A stretch of DNA of 10,954 nucleotides from an uncultured Candidatus Saccharibacteria bacterium (GCA_946885745.1 CAMPGV010000028.1:1-10954); one strand, 5' to 3'; counted from the first letter of the stretch, positions 1-7,482 are shown. Numbers and translations are program-made. Notes: generated from the letters alone by a model not told the origin.

Positions 1-15
1 ACTATACACAGAAAC

Positions 16-23
16 AAGGAGGA
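16..23 (+). promoter_or_regulatory. Shine-Dalgarno of the GreA-like gene
   Basis: AAGGAGGA lies 7 bases before the ATG at 31 and is a near-perfect anti-16S match, so it fixes the start. The promoter of this gene must lie left of the window. Confidence 0.85.
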
Positions 24-30
24 TTTCATT

Positions 31-498
31 ATGGATTCTACGAACACTATCTTACTCAGTAAACAAGGCATGAAAGATCTAAAGAAGACAATCGCTAATC
101 TCGAACGTGATCGTCGCCAGCTTATCGAAAATCTACACGATCTCGATAAGACCGATGGGCACGATGAACGACTAGAGCGCAACGAGAAGCTTCTGCAGCT
201 CGAAACTATCGAGGCAGACTTAATCGAACATACGAATATTCTGCAGCACGCAAAGCTCTTTCCGCGCAAACGCGATGCACTACGTGTCGCTATGGGCTCG
301 GTTGTCGATCTAATCGACACTAGCGGCCGGATCGTACGCTACACGCTCGTTGACAGTATTGAGGCAAACCCGAGCGACGGGCGCATCTCAATCAAGAGCC
401 CGCTTGGGCAAAACCTACTTGGCAAGCAGATTCAGGATGTTGTGGAATGGTCAGCCGGCCTTCGCAAAAACCAAGTTCGTCTTCTTGCCATCTCTTAA
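31..498 (+). CDS. GreA/GreB-family transcription elongation factor homologue
   Basis: This 155-residue protein has the two-part build and usual length of GreA/GreB, which bind the RNA polymerase secondary channel and stimulate cleavage of backtracked RNA. Residues about 10-80 form a charged helical (coiled-coil) hairpin that starts with the family-like LSKQGMKDLKK. Residues about 85-155 match the FKBP-like C-terminal domain, with VGS-like (MGSVVDLID), the ISIKSPLGQNLLGK segment (SPLGxxLLGK is the family hallmark) and a DVVEW segment. What is odd is the hairpin tip: the usual GDL(S/K)ENAEY, which carries the two catalytic acidic residues, is replaced by DGHDERLERNE. Acidic residues (D42, D45, E46) are near but not in the canonical spacing. 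It could therefore be an active divergent GreA or a Gre-like protein that occupies the channel without cleavage activity. It is led by a strong Shine-Dalgarno, ends in TAA, and is followed by a terminator, so it is the last gene of its transcript. The family call is good; the activity is uncertain. Confidence 0.85.
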   Translation: MDSTNTILLSKQGMKDLKKTIANLERDRRQLIENLHDLDKTDGHDERLERNEKLLQLETIEADLIEHTNILQHAKLFPRKRDALRVAMGSVVDLIDTSGRIVRYTLVDSIEANPSDGRISIKSPLGQNLLGKQIQDVVEWSAGLRKNQVRLLAIS

Positions 499-520
499 GA
501 TAACCTAGCATAAGAACCGG

Positions 521-546
521 ATACCCTCATCGTAAGATGGGGGTAT
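521..546 (+). terminator. Rho-independent terminator after the GreA-like gene
   Basis: ATACCCTCAT (521-530) pairs with ATGGGGGTAT (537-546) with one G-T wobble. C531-G536 can extend it to 11 bp closed by a GTAA (GNRA-type) tetraloop. A short T-rich run (TTTAGTT) follows. It begins 22 bases after the stop codon and touches the -35 of the next promoter. Confidence 0.75.
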
Positions 547-550
547 TTAG

Positions 551-579
551 TTGGGCGCATTTGTATCTCTTGATATAAT
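551..579 (+). promoter_or_regulatory. Promoter of P-type ATPase 1 (extended -10)
   Basis: TTGGGC (551-556) is a -35, a 17-base spacer follows, and the -10 is a perfect TATAAT (574-579). TGA directly before the -10 gives the extended TGnTATAAT form. The predicted transcription start, 7 bases after the -10, falls on or next to the ATG at 587, so the mRNA would have no leader. The same bases rule out the upstream TTG at 551 and make the ATG at 578 unlikely as starts, because 551 is the -35 itself and 578 lies inside the -10. Confidence 0.8.
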
Positions 580-586
580 GGTGCTA

Positions 587-3136
587 ATGCTTTATTACAC
601 AAAAACAACCAAACAAACCTTACATGAGCTCGATGTTTCCGAAAATGGCCTTGCGGGCAGCGCAGCCGATGAGCGCTTGCGTATTCATGGCCCCAATAGC
701 ATACGCGTAGCAGGTGATCCTCTATGGCGCAAACTGATCGAACCTTTCACGAACGTTTTCATGCTCGTCCTGTTTGTCGCAGTGTTAATCAGCATCTCCC
801 ATCACGCATATCTCGACGCAGCCATTATTGGTGTCATCATGGCGGCCAGCGCGATCATCTACTACGTGCAGCGCTTTTCGACTGAGCGGATATTGCGCTC
901 TTTACAAAAACACAGTGAACAAAAGGTCGAGGTACTGCGCAATAATAAGCCGGTTGAAATCTCAGCCGAAAAGCTTGTCCCTGGCGATATTATTATCCTG
1001 GCAGAAGGCGAAAAAATACCCGCTGACGCACGTATCCTATTTGCGGAATCACTCCGTGTCGATGAGTCACAGCTAACCGGCGAATCGGAGCCAATTGGCA
1101 AACACGCAGAGCCCCTTGATGGTGAAAAAGAGGTATACGAGCAGGCAAATATGCTCTTTCAAGGCTCTTTCATCGTTGCCGGCGACACAACTGCCGTGGT
1201 GGTCGCAACTGGCAACAACACCGAATTTGGCCAACTTGCCGCACTAACCGCCGATCGCAACATTGCCAGCCCTGTTCAAAAGAAGATCGATAAACTTCTA
1301 TCCCAAATTATTGCCGTCGTCGCCAGTGTCGCGCTTGTTACTTTCGGGCTCTCACTAGCTCGTGGCATGGAACTCTCCGAGAGCCTCCGCTTCGTCTTGG
1401 CATTATCTGTGAGCGCAGTCCCAGAGAGCCTGCCGGTCGCTATCTCGGTCGTTCTTGTACTTGGAATGCGCCGTATGGCAGCCCGCAAAGCACTGGTACG
1501 TAATATGCGCGCTATCGAAACCGTCGGCGTCATCACAACCATTGCGACCGACAAAACAGGTACACTGACAAAGAACAAATTAACCGTTCAGGAGATATGG
1601 CAACCCCGTGGCACAAAAGCCAACCTGCCATCGCTCGTCGCCCACAGCATCAACCGTGCCAATCACGGCATGCACGACCCACTAGATACCGCACTTCACG
1701 ATTATGCCGAGCGTGAACGTACCGCGCTGCCAAAAGTTACCCCAGTTACTCGGTTTCCGTTTGACCAAGCTACTGCCATGAGCGGCAACTTATGGCACCA
1801 CGGCGCAGGGCTTGAGCTAATAGTAAAGGGTGCACCAGAGGCCATCCTCTCTCATAGTGACCTCACTGAGGCCGAGCATGAAGAGGCAACAGCAGCACTG
1901 CACAGCCTTACCGCCCAAGGCTACCGCGTTATCGCTATCGCTCACACGTCACTACGTACAAGCATTGCCAGCTTCAATGAGCTTAACCGCAGTACACGCC
2001 TAACATTTGATGGCTATGTAGCCGTCGCCGACGTGCTGCGTCCAGAAGCAAAAAAGGCCATAGCCATGGCCTTAAACGCCGGCGTTACTGTGCGCATGAT
2101 CACCGGCGATCACTTTGAAACCGCATATCATATTGGTCGCCAGCTTGGGATGGCTGAAAACCGATCTCAGGTTTTTGATAGCCGTAAAATGAGTGTCATG
2201 AGCGACGATGAACTTCGCACAGTGATTGATGATACTCGCGTCTTCTCTCGCGTCACTCCCGAGCATAAGTATCGTATCTTGACCCTACTTAAGGAAAAGA
2301 ACATTACAGCCATGACAGGAGATGGTGTGAATGACGTACCAGCCCTGGCAAATGCCCACGTTGGCGTTGCAATGGGTAGCGGAGCCGGTATCGCTAAAGA
2401 CGCCGGGGATATTATCCTGCTCGACGATAACTTTAAGAGTATCGTTGAAGCGATGCGAGAAGGCCGCGCCATCTTTGCTAACATCCGTCGGATGCTATTC
2501 TACCTCCTCTCTACTAGCACAGGTGAGGTTATGGTGATGGTTGGTGCGCTTATTATTGGCATGCCGCTACCACTGGTCCCTGTACAAATCTTATGGGTCA
2601 ACCTCGTCACCGACACCTCAATGGTAATCCCGCTTGGGCTCGAACCGGGTGAGCGCGACAGCATGAACCAGAAACCTAAAGCGCCAAATGCGCCGATCCT
2701 TGGCCGATTCCTCATTAGTCGCATGATTCTCGTAGCATTAACGATGGCCATCCTGACACTCAGCCTGTACGCTGCGTTCAGTGCGAAGTACGGGCACGAA
2801 TACGGCCGTACGATTGCGTTCTCAGCCCTCGTTGTCATGCAGTGGGCAAACGCGTTTTGTAGCCGTAGCGAAAATGAGTCCCTCTTCTCACGCCTTCGTG
2901 TTATTAACGGAAAGTTCTATATCGGGCTCGCAATTGGCGCCAGCCTTCAGGCTCTCGCCATCTTTGGCCCCCTTGGACCGCTTCTGCATATCACACCAGT
3001 CTCCATCGGGGATCTTATCGTATCTGGCGTTATCGCCTTTGTAGTGCCAATTATTGTCAGCGAAGCGCACAAGCTACTTGGCTACATCCTTCGCAAACGA
3101 CGCGCTAACGCTGCTGCCGCTAACGCTCTCGCTTAA
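587..3136 (+). CDS. Type II P-type ATPase, probable Ca2+/divalent cation pump (PMR1/SERCA/PacL-like)
   Basis: This 849-residue pump (numbered from ATG 587) uses ATP to move cations across the cytoplasmic membrane. In order: an N-terminal cation-ATPase segment (HELDVSENGL...RLRIHGPNSI), M1-M2, the actuator loop with TGES (164-167), M4 with PESLP (279-283), the phosphorylation site DKTGT with D322, the nucleotide domain with a KGAPE segment, the hinge GDGVND (578-583), and a C-terminal helix bundle to the end. Ca2+-site residues of SERCA-type pumps have counterparts: E280 in M4 (PESLP for PEGLP), E647 in M5 (TGEV), and N672 and D676 in M6 (WVNLVTD). This favours Ca2+ or Mn2+ over protons or heavy metals, which is inference from the family. 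The length is normal for bacterial type II pumps. ATG 587 is chosen because an extended -10 promoter sits just in front of it; longer starts at 578 or 551 run into the promoter. It has no Shine-Dalgarno. Its last 17 bases overlap the end of the opposing ATPase gene. Confidence 0.92.
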   Translation: MLYYTKTTKQTLHELDVSENGLAGSAADERLRIHGPNSIRVAGDPLWRKLIEPFTNVFMLVLFVAVLISISHHAYLDAAIIGVIMAASAIIYYVQRFSTERILRSLQKHSEQKVEVLRNNKPVEISAEKLVPGDIIILAEGEKIPADARILFAESLRVDESQLTGESEPIGKHAEPLDGEKEVYEQANMLFQGSFIVAGDTTAVVVATGNNTEFGQLAALTADRNIASPVQKKIDKLLSQIIAVVASVALVTFGLSLARGMELSESLRFVLALSVSAVPESLPVAISVVLVLGMRRMAARKALVRNMRAIETVGVITTIATDKTGTLTKNKLTVQEIWQPRGTKANLPSLVAHSINRANHGMHDPLDTALHDYAERERTALPKVTPVTRFPFDQATAMSGNLWHHGAGLELIVKGAPEAILSHSDLTEAEHEEATAALHSLTAQGYRVIAIAHTSLRTSIASFNELNRSTRLTFDGYVAVADVLRPEAKKAIAMALNAGVTVRMITGDHFETAYHIGRQLGMAENRSQVFDSRKMSVMSDDELRTVIDDTRVFSRVTPEHKYRILTLLKEKNITAMTGDGVNDVPALANAHVGVAMGSGAGIAKDAGDIILLDDNFKSIVEAMREGRAIFANIRRMLFYLLSTSTGEVMVMVGALIIGMPLPLVPVQILWVNLVTDTSMVIPLGLEPGERDSMNQKPKAPNAPILGRFLISRMILVALTMAILTLSLYAAFSAKYGHEYGRTIAFSALVVMQWANAFCSRSENESLFSRLRVINGKFYIGLAIGASLQALAIFGPLGPLLHITPVSIGDLIVSGVIAFVVPIIVSEAHKLLGYILRKRRANAAAANALA

Positions 3137-5441
3137 GACGCTCGCCAGCCCGTCTCGCTAGCTTATACTGAACGAAAGCCGCAATAAACACCAGGAAGAA
3201 TGCAGGCCAAATATAGGCAAAGGACGGCTTTGTAAAGTCAAAGAAATTGCGAGTCAATGCGAACCCAAAGCTCAGTAGAGCAACAGCAACAACCGCAATC
3301 AAGTACGCCATACGCGCAATGCGCGCCGTACGGTCATACACAACACCCAGCATAATTGACGCAATAAACACCATGTAGACACCAAAGAACGTCGCAACCA
3401 ACACGGTGGCAGTAGCAACGCCGAGCTCATCATCCGGGTAGGCGCGACCTGCAAACCAGTAAAATCCTGTCACAACAGCTCCTGATATTGCAGCTATCGG
3501 CAAGACTGCTAAAAGCGTATCTCGCCAGAAATAGGCCGGGTTAATTCGATGTTGCGGGCGTGGCGGAAAAAGGGTCCACATGAGAGTTGGCAGTGTTACC
3601 AGGAACATGTTCATAAACGTTACATGACGCGGCGCAAAAGGATAGGCAACACCAATGATAAGTGTCGTCAGGAGCAGTACGACAGCGTAGCCGATTTTGT
3701 GAAAGAAAAGAGTAGCGATCAATTCTATCGCCTGCATAATTCGATTACCTAGTTTCATGCCAAGCGGCAGGGAAGTAAACGAATTGTTTAGTAAGACGAG
3801 GTCAGCCACGCGGCGACTCGCCGCCGCCCCGTCAAACATGGCTACGCCAAGATTTGCCTTTTTTAGTGCCAACGCGTCATTCACGCCATCGCCAACCATA
3901 CCCGTAAACTGGCCGTCTTCAACGAATGTCTGGATCAACCTCTCCTTCTGCTCAGGAAGGACACGAGCAAAGATTGTCGTCCGCTTGACTGTCTTTATCC
4001 ACTGTTCATCACTCAGAAGTGCGAGATCACCACCTGTCACAATACGGTCAGGGTGCTTTATGCCTGCCTGTGCCGCCACATAACGTACCGTATCAGGATT
4101 GTCGCCACTTATGACACGAAGGCTTACGTTATTTTCTTGCAGATATTGTACGGTGTCGATCACTCCGTCACGCAGTGGGTTGGCGAGAATAATCACACCA
4201 AGCGGCCAGGCGTCAGTAGAAGTTAATGATTTAAGTGGCGTCACATGATCATCAAAGCCCGCAACATACAATACGCGCTTACCATCAGCCGCCAACGACT
4301 CGACATAGCGCTGACGCGCAGGAGATAACGGTGCATACGCCCCAACATACTCTGGTGCTCCCATCATAAGTGTATAGACAGCGCCATCTATCTCAACTCG
4401 AATCGCACTTAATTTGCGTACCGATGAAAAAGCCAAGATATCAAGCACCTTGTACTCAGCGCCGCCAACAAGCGCTTCCTCGATTGCCGCTCCCGTTGCG
4501 TTGCCGCCGGCGGTCTCTTTCGCTAATATCCCTACGATTTCCTTATAGTGCGCCGTCACTCGGCGACGCCCACCCTTGAAAAGCTCGAGGTTTTCAAACA
4601 TAATCTTGTCACTGGTCAGCGTGCCCGTCTTATCGACACATAGCACCGACAGTAACGCCATTGCTTCGATTGCCGCCAGCTTTTGAGGCAGTACCTTTGC
4701 TTGAGCCAGTTTTAAAGAACCGAAGGCCAAGAGGAGGGAGCTGGCAAGCAACAATCCTTCGGGTACCACCGTTACCGCGGCCGAGGTAATCGTCTTGAAG
4801 ATTTTTACCGCATCAAATCCCGAGGTGTAATACACAAAGAAGATAAGTGCCGCTAAAAACAGTGCGCCATAGGTAAGGATAGTGATAGCGCGCCCAATAG
4901 CCCTCTGAAGTGGCGTCACCTGGGGGGTGTAGCGCTTCAATGACGCGGTCATAGCGCCCGCCTTACTGTGTGCACCGACCGCAGTGACACGCACAAGTGC
5001 ACTACCTGCAACGACCGAGCTCGCTGCATACACGATATCTCCCGAAGTCTTCTCAATCGAAGCTGACTCACCGGTCAGCATACTCTCATTAACTTCAAGC
5101 CCTTGACTCTCGAGTACCTCGCCATCAGCCGGAATCTCATCGCCACTCTTAAGCTTAATCTGATCTCCATCATGCAGCTGATCGTACATAACGTCTTCAT
5201 ACTTACCATGAGCAACCATGCGACGAGCTCGTGGCGCACTCATAAGCTCCAGCTTCTTGAGCGCACGCTGCGCACGCACCTCCTGAACAATTGCAATCAG
5301 CGTATTAATAACAATCACGACTGATATAAACCAAGCATCGCGTCGTTCACCCAATATTAACAGGGTCGTCGCTAAGATAAAGATCGCAATGACAATCGGC
5401 GATACGAAATTTCGCCTGAGAATTGCCAGAAAATCCTTCAT
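3120..5441 (-). CDS. P-type ATPase, CtpE-like (probable Ca2+ transporter)
   Basis: This 773-residue P-type ATPase belongs to a different subfamily from its neighbour. It begins almost at M1 (residues about 12-30) with hardly any cytosolic N-terminus. The M2 region has NTLIAIVQEVRAQRAL, the actuator domain has TGES (123-126), and M4 has VVPEGLLLASSLLLAFG (PEGL at 227-230). DKTGT follows with the phosphorylated D270, then the GAPE segment (361-364), GDGVND (517-522) and several C-terminal helices (about 571-765). The IVQE(L/V)RA segment, the VPEGL M4 pattern and the M6 region with TLPTLMWTLFPP resemble CtpE of Mycobacterium, a pump reported to take up Ca2+; the substrate here is inferred. Length is close to that family. 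Start: ATG 5441 has a TACAAT box 6 bases before it and no Shine-Dalgarno, so it is probably leaderless. It ends in TAG inside the end of the opposing ATPase gene, with no terminator hairpin visible between them. Confidence 0.9.
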   Translation of the reverse strand: MKDFLAILRRNFVSPIVIAIFILATTLLILGERRDAWFISVVIVINTLIAIVQEVRAQRALKKLELMSAPRARRMVAHGKYEDVMYDQLHDGDQIKLKSGDEIPADGEVLESQGLEVNESMLTGESASIEKTSGDIVYAASSVVAGSALVRVTAVGAHSKAGAMTASLKRYTPQVTPLQRAIGRAITILTYGALFLAALIFFVYYTSGFDAVKIFKTITSAAVTVVPEGLLLASSLLLAFGSLKLAQAKVLPQKLAAIEAMALLSVLCVDKTGTLTSDKIMFENLELFKGGRRRVTAHYKEIVGILAKETAGGNATGAAIEEALVGGAEYKVLDILAFSSVRKLSAIRVEIDGAVYTLMMGAPEYVGAYAPLSPARQRYVESLAADGKRVLYVAGFDDHVTPLKSLTSTDAWPLGVIILANPLRDGVIDTVQYLQENNVSLRVISGDNPDTVRYVAAQAGIKHPDRIVTGGDLALLSDEQWIKTVKRTTIFARVLPEQKERLIQTFVEDGQFTGMVGDGVNDALALKKANLGVAMFDGAAASRRVADLVLLNNSFTSLPLGMKLGNRIMQAIELIATLFFHKIGYAVVLLLTTLIIGVAYPFAPRHVTFMNMFLVTLPTLMWTLFPPRPQHRINPAYFWRDTLLAVLPIAAISGAVVTGFYWFAGRAYPDDELGVATATVLVATFFGVYMVFIASIMLGVVYDRTARIARMAYLIAVVAVALLSFGFALTRNFFDFTKPSFAYIWPAFFLVFIAAFVQYKLARRAGERLKRER

Positions 5442-5447
5442 GTGACT

Positions 5448-5453
5448 ATTGTA
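5448..5453 (-). promoter_or_regulatory. -10 box of the CtpE-like ATPase gene
   Basis: TACAAT on the minus strand (5 of 6 matches to TATAAT) lies 6 bases before ATG 5441, predicting a start at or beside the AUG. No good -35 is visible; the spacer is occupied by an inverted repeat (5453-5468), which fits a regulated or activator-dependent promoter. Confidence 0.55.
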
Positions 5454-5468
5454 GCAGGTTCGCCTGCT
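5453..5468. repeat. Perfect inverted repeat in the divergent promoter region
   Basis: AGCAGG-TTCG-CCTGCT is a 6-bp perfect palindrome with a 4-base centre. It lies between the divergent starts at 5441 and 5512, touching the ATPase -10 and upstream of the VOC gene -10. It could be a repressor operator or a small hairpin; it has no T-tract on either strand and so is not a good terminator. Confidence 0.55.
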
Positions 5469-5482
5469 TGAATCCTGAGGCG

Positions 5483-5506
5483 TATACTAAAAATATAAAG
5501 AGGAGG
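5483..5506 (+). promoter_or_regulatory. -10 box and Shine-Dalgarno of the VOC gene
   Basis: TATACT (5483-5488) is a good -10, with transcription predicted from about 5495. AGGAGG (5501-5506) lies 5 bases before ATG 5512. The leader would be about 17 bases, a conventional short leader in contrast to the opposing ATPase gene. The -35 is weak. Confidence 0.65.
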
Positions 5507-5511
5507 GAAGT

Positions 5512-5997
5512 ATGCAAAAGATTATTACGCACCTATGGTATGACGATCAAGCGGAAGAAGCAGCGGAATTTTACACCTCACTGTTCGAGGACTCGCGCAT
5601 TGTAAGCATTGCACGCTATCCAGAGTCTGCTGTAGAAGTATCAGGCAAGCCGGCCGGAAGTGTCATGACCGTTCTATTTGAGCTCGCAGGTCAGCAGTAT
5701 ATCGCCCTCAATGGAGGCTCGGACTTCAAGTTCAACGAAGCAATCTCACTACTCGTCAACTGCGATACCCAGGCGGAAATCGACAAGCTATGGAGCGCCC
5801 TTACCGAAGAAGGTGAGGAAGGGCCTTGCGGCTGGCTCAAGGATAAATATGGTCTATCGTGGCAGATTACCCCAACCAAGCTCAACAACATGCTTCAAGG
5901 GGAAGACCCTGAAGCCGATAACCGCGTCATGACCGCCATGCTTGATATGAAAAAGATTGACATTGCCACACTCGAGCGTGCTCAGCGCGGCGAGTAG
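5512..5997 (+). CDS. VOC superfamily protein, PhnB-like (3-demethylubiquinone-9 3-methyltransferase domain)
   Basis: This 161-residue soluble protein matches the PhnB-like branch of the vicinal-oxygen-chelate fold throughout. Visible hallmarks are ITHLWYDDQAEEAAEFY at the N-terminus, GSVMTVLFELAGQQYIALNGG in the middle, FKFNEAISL, then the CGWLKDKYGLSWQI block and a C-terminal MLDMKKIDIATLERA tail. Members are usually dimeric cytosolic proteins with a metal site or small-ligand cleft. The Pfam name implying ubiquinone methylation is historical and should not be read as a function, and the substrate is unknown here. Length is typical. The start is secure (AGGAGG 5 bases upstream). It stands alone: divergent from the CtpE-like ATPase and convergent with the peptidase gene, from which it is separated by 57 bases with no clear hairpin. 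It ends in TAG. Confidence 0.9.
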   Translation: MQKIITHLWYDDQAEEAAEFYTSLFEDSRIVSIARYPESAVEVSGKPAGSVMTVLFELAGQQYIALNGGSDFKFNEAISLLVNCDTQAEIDKLWSALTEEGEEGPCGWLKDKYGLSWQITPTKLNNMLQGEDPEADNRVMTAMLDMKKIDIATLERAQRGE

Positions 5998-6054
5998 TAC
6001 ATAACTCATACCGCCGCAACAACCGACAAATTACACTCCGCAGATCAAACTGAA

Positions 6055-6885
6055 CTACAGGGCATTTGTAGCAGTGTTGCATTGAGCAGGGGCTCCTGTT
6101 TGGAAGCCCTTATTAAACCACCCCACGCGCTGCTCCGATGATCCGTGAGTCCATGTTTCCGGTGTCACCTGACCCTGCACCTTAGTCTGAATACGATCAT
6201 CCCCAACCGCAGCTGCTGCATCTATCGCCTCGTTAATCTCACCCGGTTGGAATATACCGAGGTTTGCCACGGCATGTGCCCACACCCCGGCGAAACAATC
6301 CGCCTGCAGCTCAATTGCAATCGACTCTTCGTTAGACGGGGATGTAGTGGTATCGAGAATACCAAGCTGATGCTGCACATGATGACCCACTTCATGTGCC
6401 ACTACATACGCCTCCGCGACATCACCACCCTGAGCTTCGAACTGCGTCTTTAAGGTATCGTAAAAGGTTTCATCTATATAAATGGTTTGGTCGACTGGAC
6501 AGTAGTGAGGTCCGACATCGGAGGAGGCAATACCGCATGCCGACTGCGTTGCGGTACGAAACAGCACGAGCCGAGGCTCCTGATATTGGCGCCCGCTCTG
6601 TTCAAAAACTTGACGCCACACATCATTATTAGAGCCGAGCACAGCCGAAGTAAACTTCTCGTAATCATCCTTACCTTCAAAATCTTGCGTGGTATAAGAA
6701 GATTGTCCGACCGTCTGCAATTCACCAAGAACTGTACCAAGGTCAATTGGTTGACCACTCAGAAAGCTCATGAGAAGCGCCACGCCGACACCCACAACAC
6801 CCAAGCCGCCACCAACCAACCCAAGGGGGCTGCCGCGCCGATCTTCGACGTTACCCGAACTTAGTATCTTACCCCAATCGGCCAT
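6055..6885 (-). CDS. YpfJ-type neutral zinc metallopeptidase, membrane-anchored
   Basis: This 276-residue protein belongs to the putative neutral zinc metallopeptidase family typified by E. coli YpfJ. The N-terminus carries the family motif NVEDRRG (12-18). A single glycine-rich membrane helix follows (about 22-43), then a soluble domain expected outside the membrane. The active site is HEVGHH (164-169; HExxH, two zinc-binding histidines and the catalytic glutamate), followed by ELQADCFAGVWA (192-203), whose glutamate is the likely third ligand. Cysteines at 117, 129, 197 and 269 may form disulfides outside the membrane. Length is close to the usual family size. ATG 6885 has AGAGG 7 bases upstream, and that Shine-Dalgarno overlaps the stop codon of a 28-residue gene, so translation is probably coupled. 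It is the last gene of a likely three-gene operon. The substrate of the family is not established. It ends in TAG. Confidence 0.9.
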   Translation of the reverse strand: MADWGKILSSGNVEDRRGSPLGLVGGGLGVVGVGVALLMSFLSGQPIDLGTVLGELQTVGQSSYTTQDFEGKDDYEKFTSAVLGSNNDVWRQVFEQSGRQYQEPRLVLFRTATQSACGIASSDVGPHYCPVDQTIYIDETFYDTLKTQFEAQGGDVAEAYVVAHEVGHHVQHQLGILDTTTSPSNEESIAIELQADCFAGVWAHAVANLGIFQPGEINEAIDAAAAVGDDRIQTKVQGQVTPETWTHGSSEQRVGWFNKGFQTGAPAQCNTATNAL

Positions 6886-6895
6886 TGTTTAACCT

Positions 6896-6982
6896 CTAAT
6901 ACGAACCAATTGGTCGATCATATGCCGGCTTCTGCCGTACCTTTACAGTAGAAACGCGACGCTGTACGGTCATGCGTTTCAT
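6896..6982 (-). CDS. Small basic 28-residue protein (unrecognised)
   Basis: ATG 6982 opens a frame of 28 codons ending in TAG. It begins MKRMTVQRRVSTVKVRQKP and ends AYDRPIGSY, with eight Lys/Arg and one Asp. Support for it being real: GGAG lies 6 bases before the ATG; it begins 16 bases after the stop of the acidic gene; its stop overlaps the Shine-Dalgarno of the peptidase gene; and it fills the gap between the two neighbours almost exactly. I do not recognise a family. It could be an RNA- or membrane-binding peptide, or a charge partner of the very acidic protein encoded just upstream. It could also be a short leader frame serving only to couple translation to the peptidase. No signal or membrane segment is seen. 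Confidence 0.5.
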   Translation of the reverse strand: MKRMTVQRRVSTVKVRQKPAYDRPIGSY

Positions 6983-6998
6983 TTCAGTCTCCAAATGC

Positions 6999-7349
6999 TT
7001 AACGTAAATTTTCTTCATCGTCATCCTCCTGGTCACCTAAGGCAAGATTGTCCATCTCTTTTTTAAACTCTTCAGGTGGGACCTGAAGCTCTTCGGTTGG
7101 ATCGTCTGTAGCCTCGTTTGTAAATGGGTCCACAGCATCATTAGAGTAGTTCAAATCATCTTGGTATACAGCCTCGTGCTCATCATTAATAGTATCGAAG
7201 CCCTCTGAATGAGATAGCTCGACCTCGGCGGATAGCATATCGGAATCGTTAGTGTCTGGCTCTTCATCCAAAAAGTCTGTTTTGCCAGCAGAGATACGAT
7301 TCATATCATTCGCTCGAGCGTTATAATCACTCTTAGGGTTATCTTCCAT
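6999..7349 (-). CDS. Highly acidic, probably disordered protein (unrecognised)
   Basis: This 116-residue protein has 21 Asp and 17 Glu (about a third of residues) against 4 Lys and 3 Arg, giving a net charge near -31. There are no cysteines, no membrane segment and no signal peptide. Low-complexity acidic tracts (FLDEEPDTNDSD, EDDDEEN near the end) and scattered Asn/Ser/Pro suggest an unfolded chain, possibly a binding partner for basic proteins, RNA or divalent ions; the role is inference. ATG 7349 has a strong GGAGGA Shine-Dalgarno (7355-7360) with 5-base spacing. It is the first gene of the likely operon with the 28-residue basic peptide and the zinc peptidase. It ends in TAA. Confidence 0.75.
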   Translation of the reverse strand: MEDNPKSDYNARANDMNRISAGKTDFLDEEPDTNDSDMLSAEVELSHSEGFDTINDEHEAVYQDDLNYSNDAVDPFTNEATDDPTEELQVPPEEFKKEMDNLALGDQEDDDEENLR

Positions 7350-7354
7350 AGGCG

Positions 7355-7360
7355 TCCTCC
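7355..7360 (-). promoter_or_regulatory. Shine-Dalgarno of the acidic-protein gene
   Basis: GGAGGA on the minus strand, 5 bases before ATG 7349. A possible -10 (TATAGA) lies a little upstream, but no convincing -35 is seen, so I place only the ribosome site with confidence. Confidence 0.7.
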
Positions 7361-7456
7361 GTTGTTACACCCTGTAAGTCTATAGCCTCGCACCGCGCCT
7401 GTATGTAAGATATTTCGCTATTTTCTTAAAATATTCTCAGCTTGATCAAATAGAAT

Positions 7457-7482
7457 CATCCGTATAGCATTGATAACGGATG
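7457..7482 (-). terminator. Possible terminator after the CorA gene
   Basis: CATCCGT and ACGGATG form a perfect 7-bp stem with a 12-base loop, starting 5 bases after the CorA stop on the minus strand. The following ATTCTATTTG is only moderately T-rich. This and the rest of 7350-7487 show no gene. Confidence 0.45.

Noticed and set aside
551..586. Longer N-terminus for P-type ATPase 1 from TTG 551 or ATG 578
   Set aside because: These bases form the -35 and the extended -10 of the gene's own promoter. The family-like N-terminus (YYTKTTKQTLHEL) begins right after ATG 587.
2500..2838. 112-residue minus-strand frame inside ATPase 1
   Set aside because: It is antisense to the well-conserved M5-M8 region of the pump, has no ribosome site, and its composition is that of a shadow frame.
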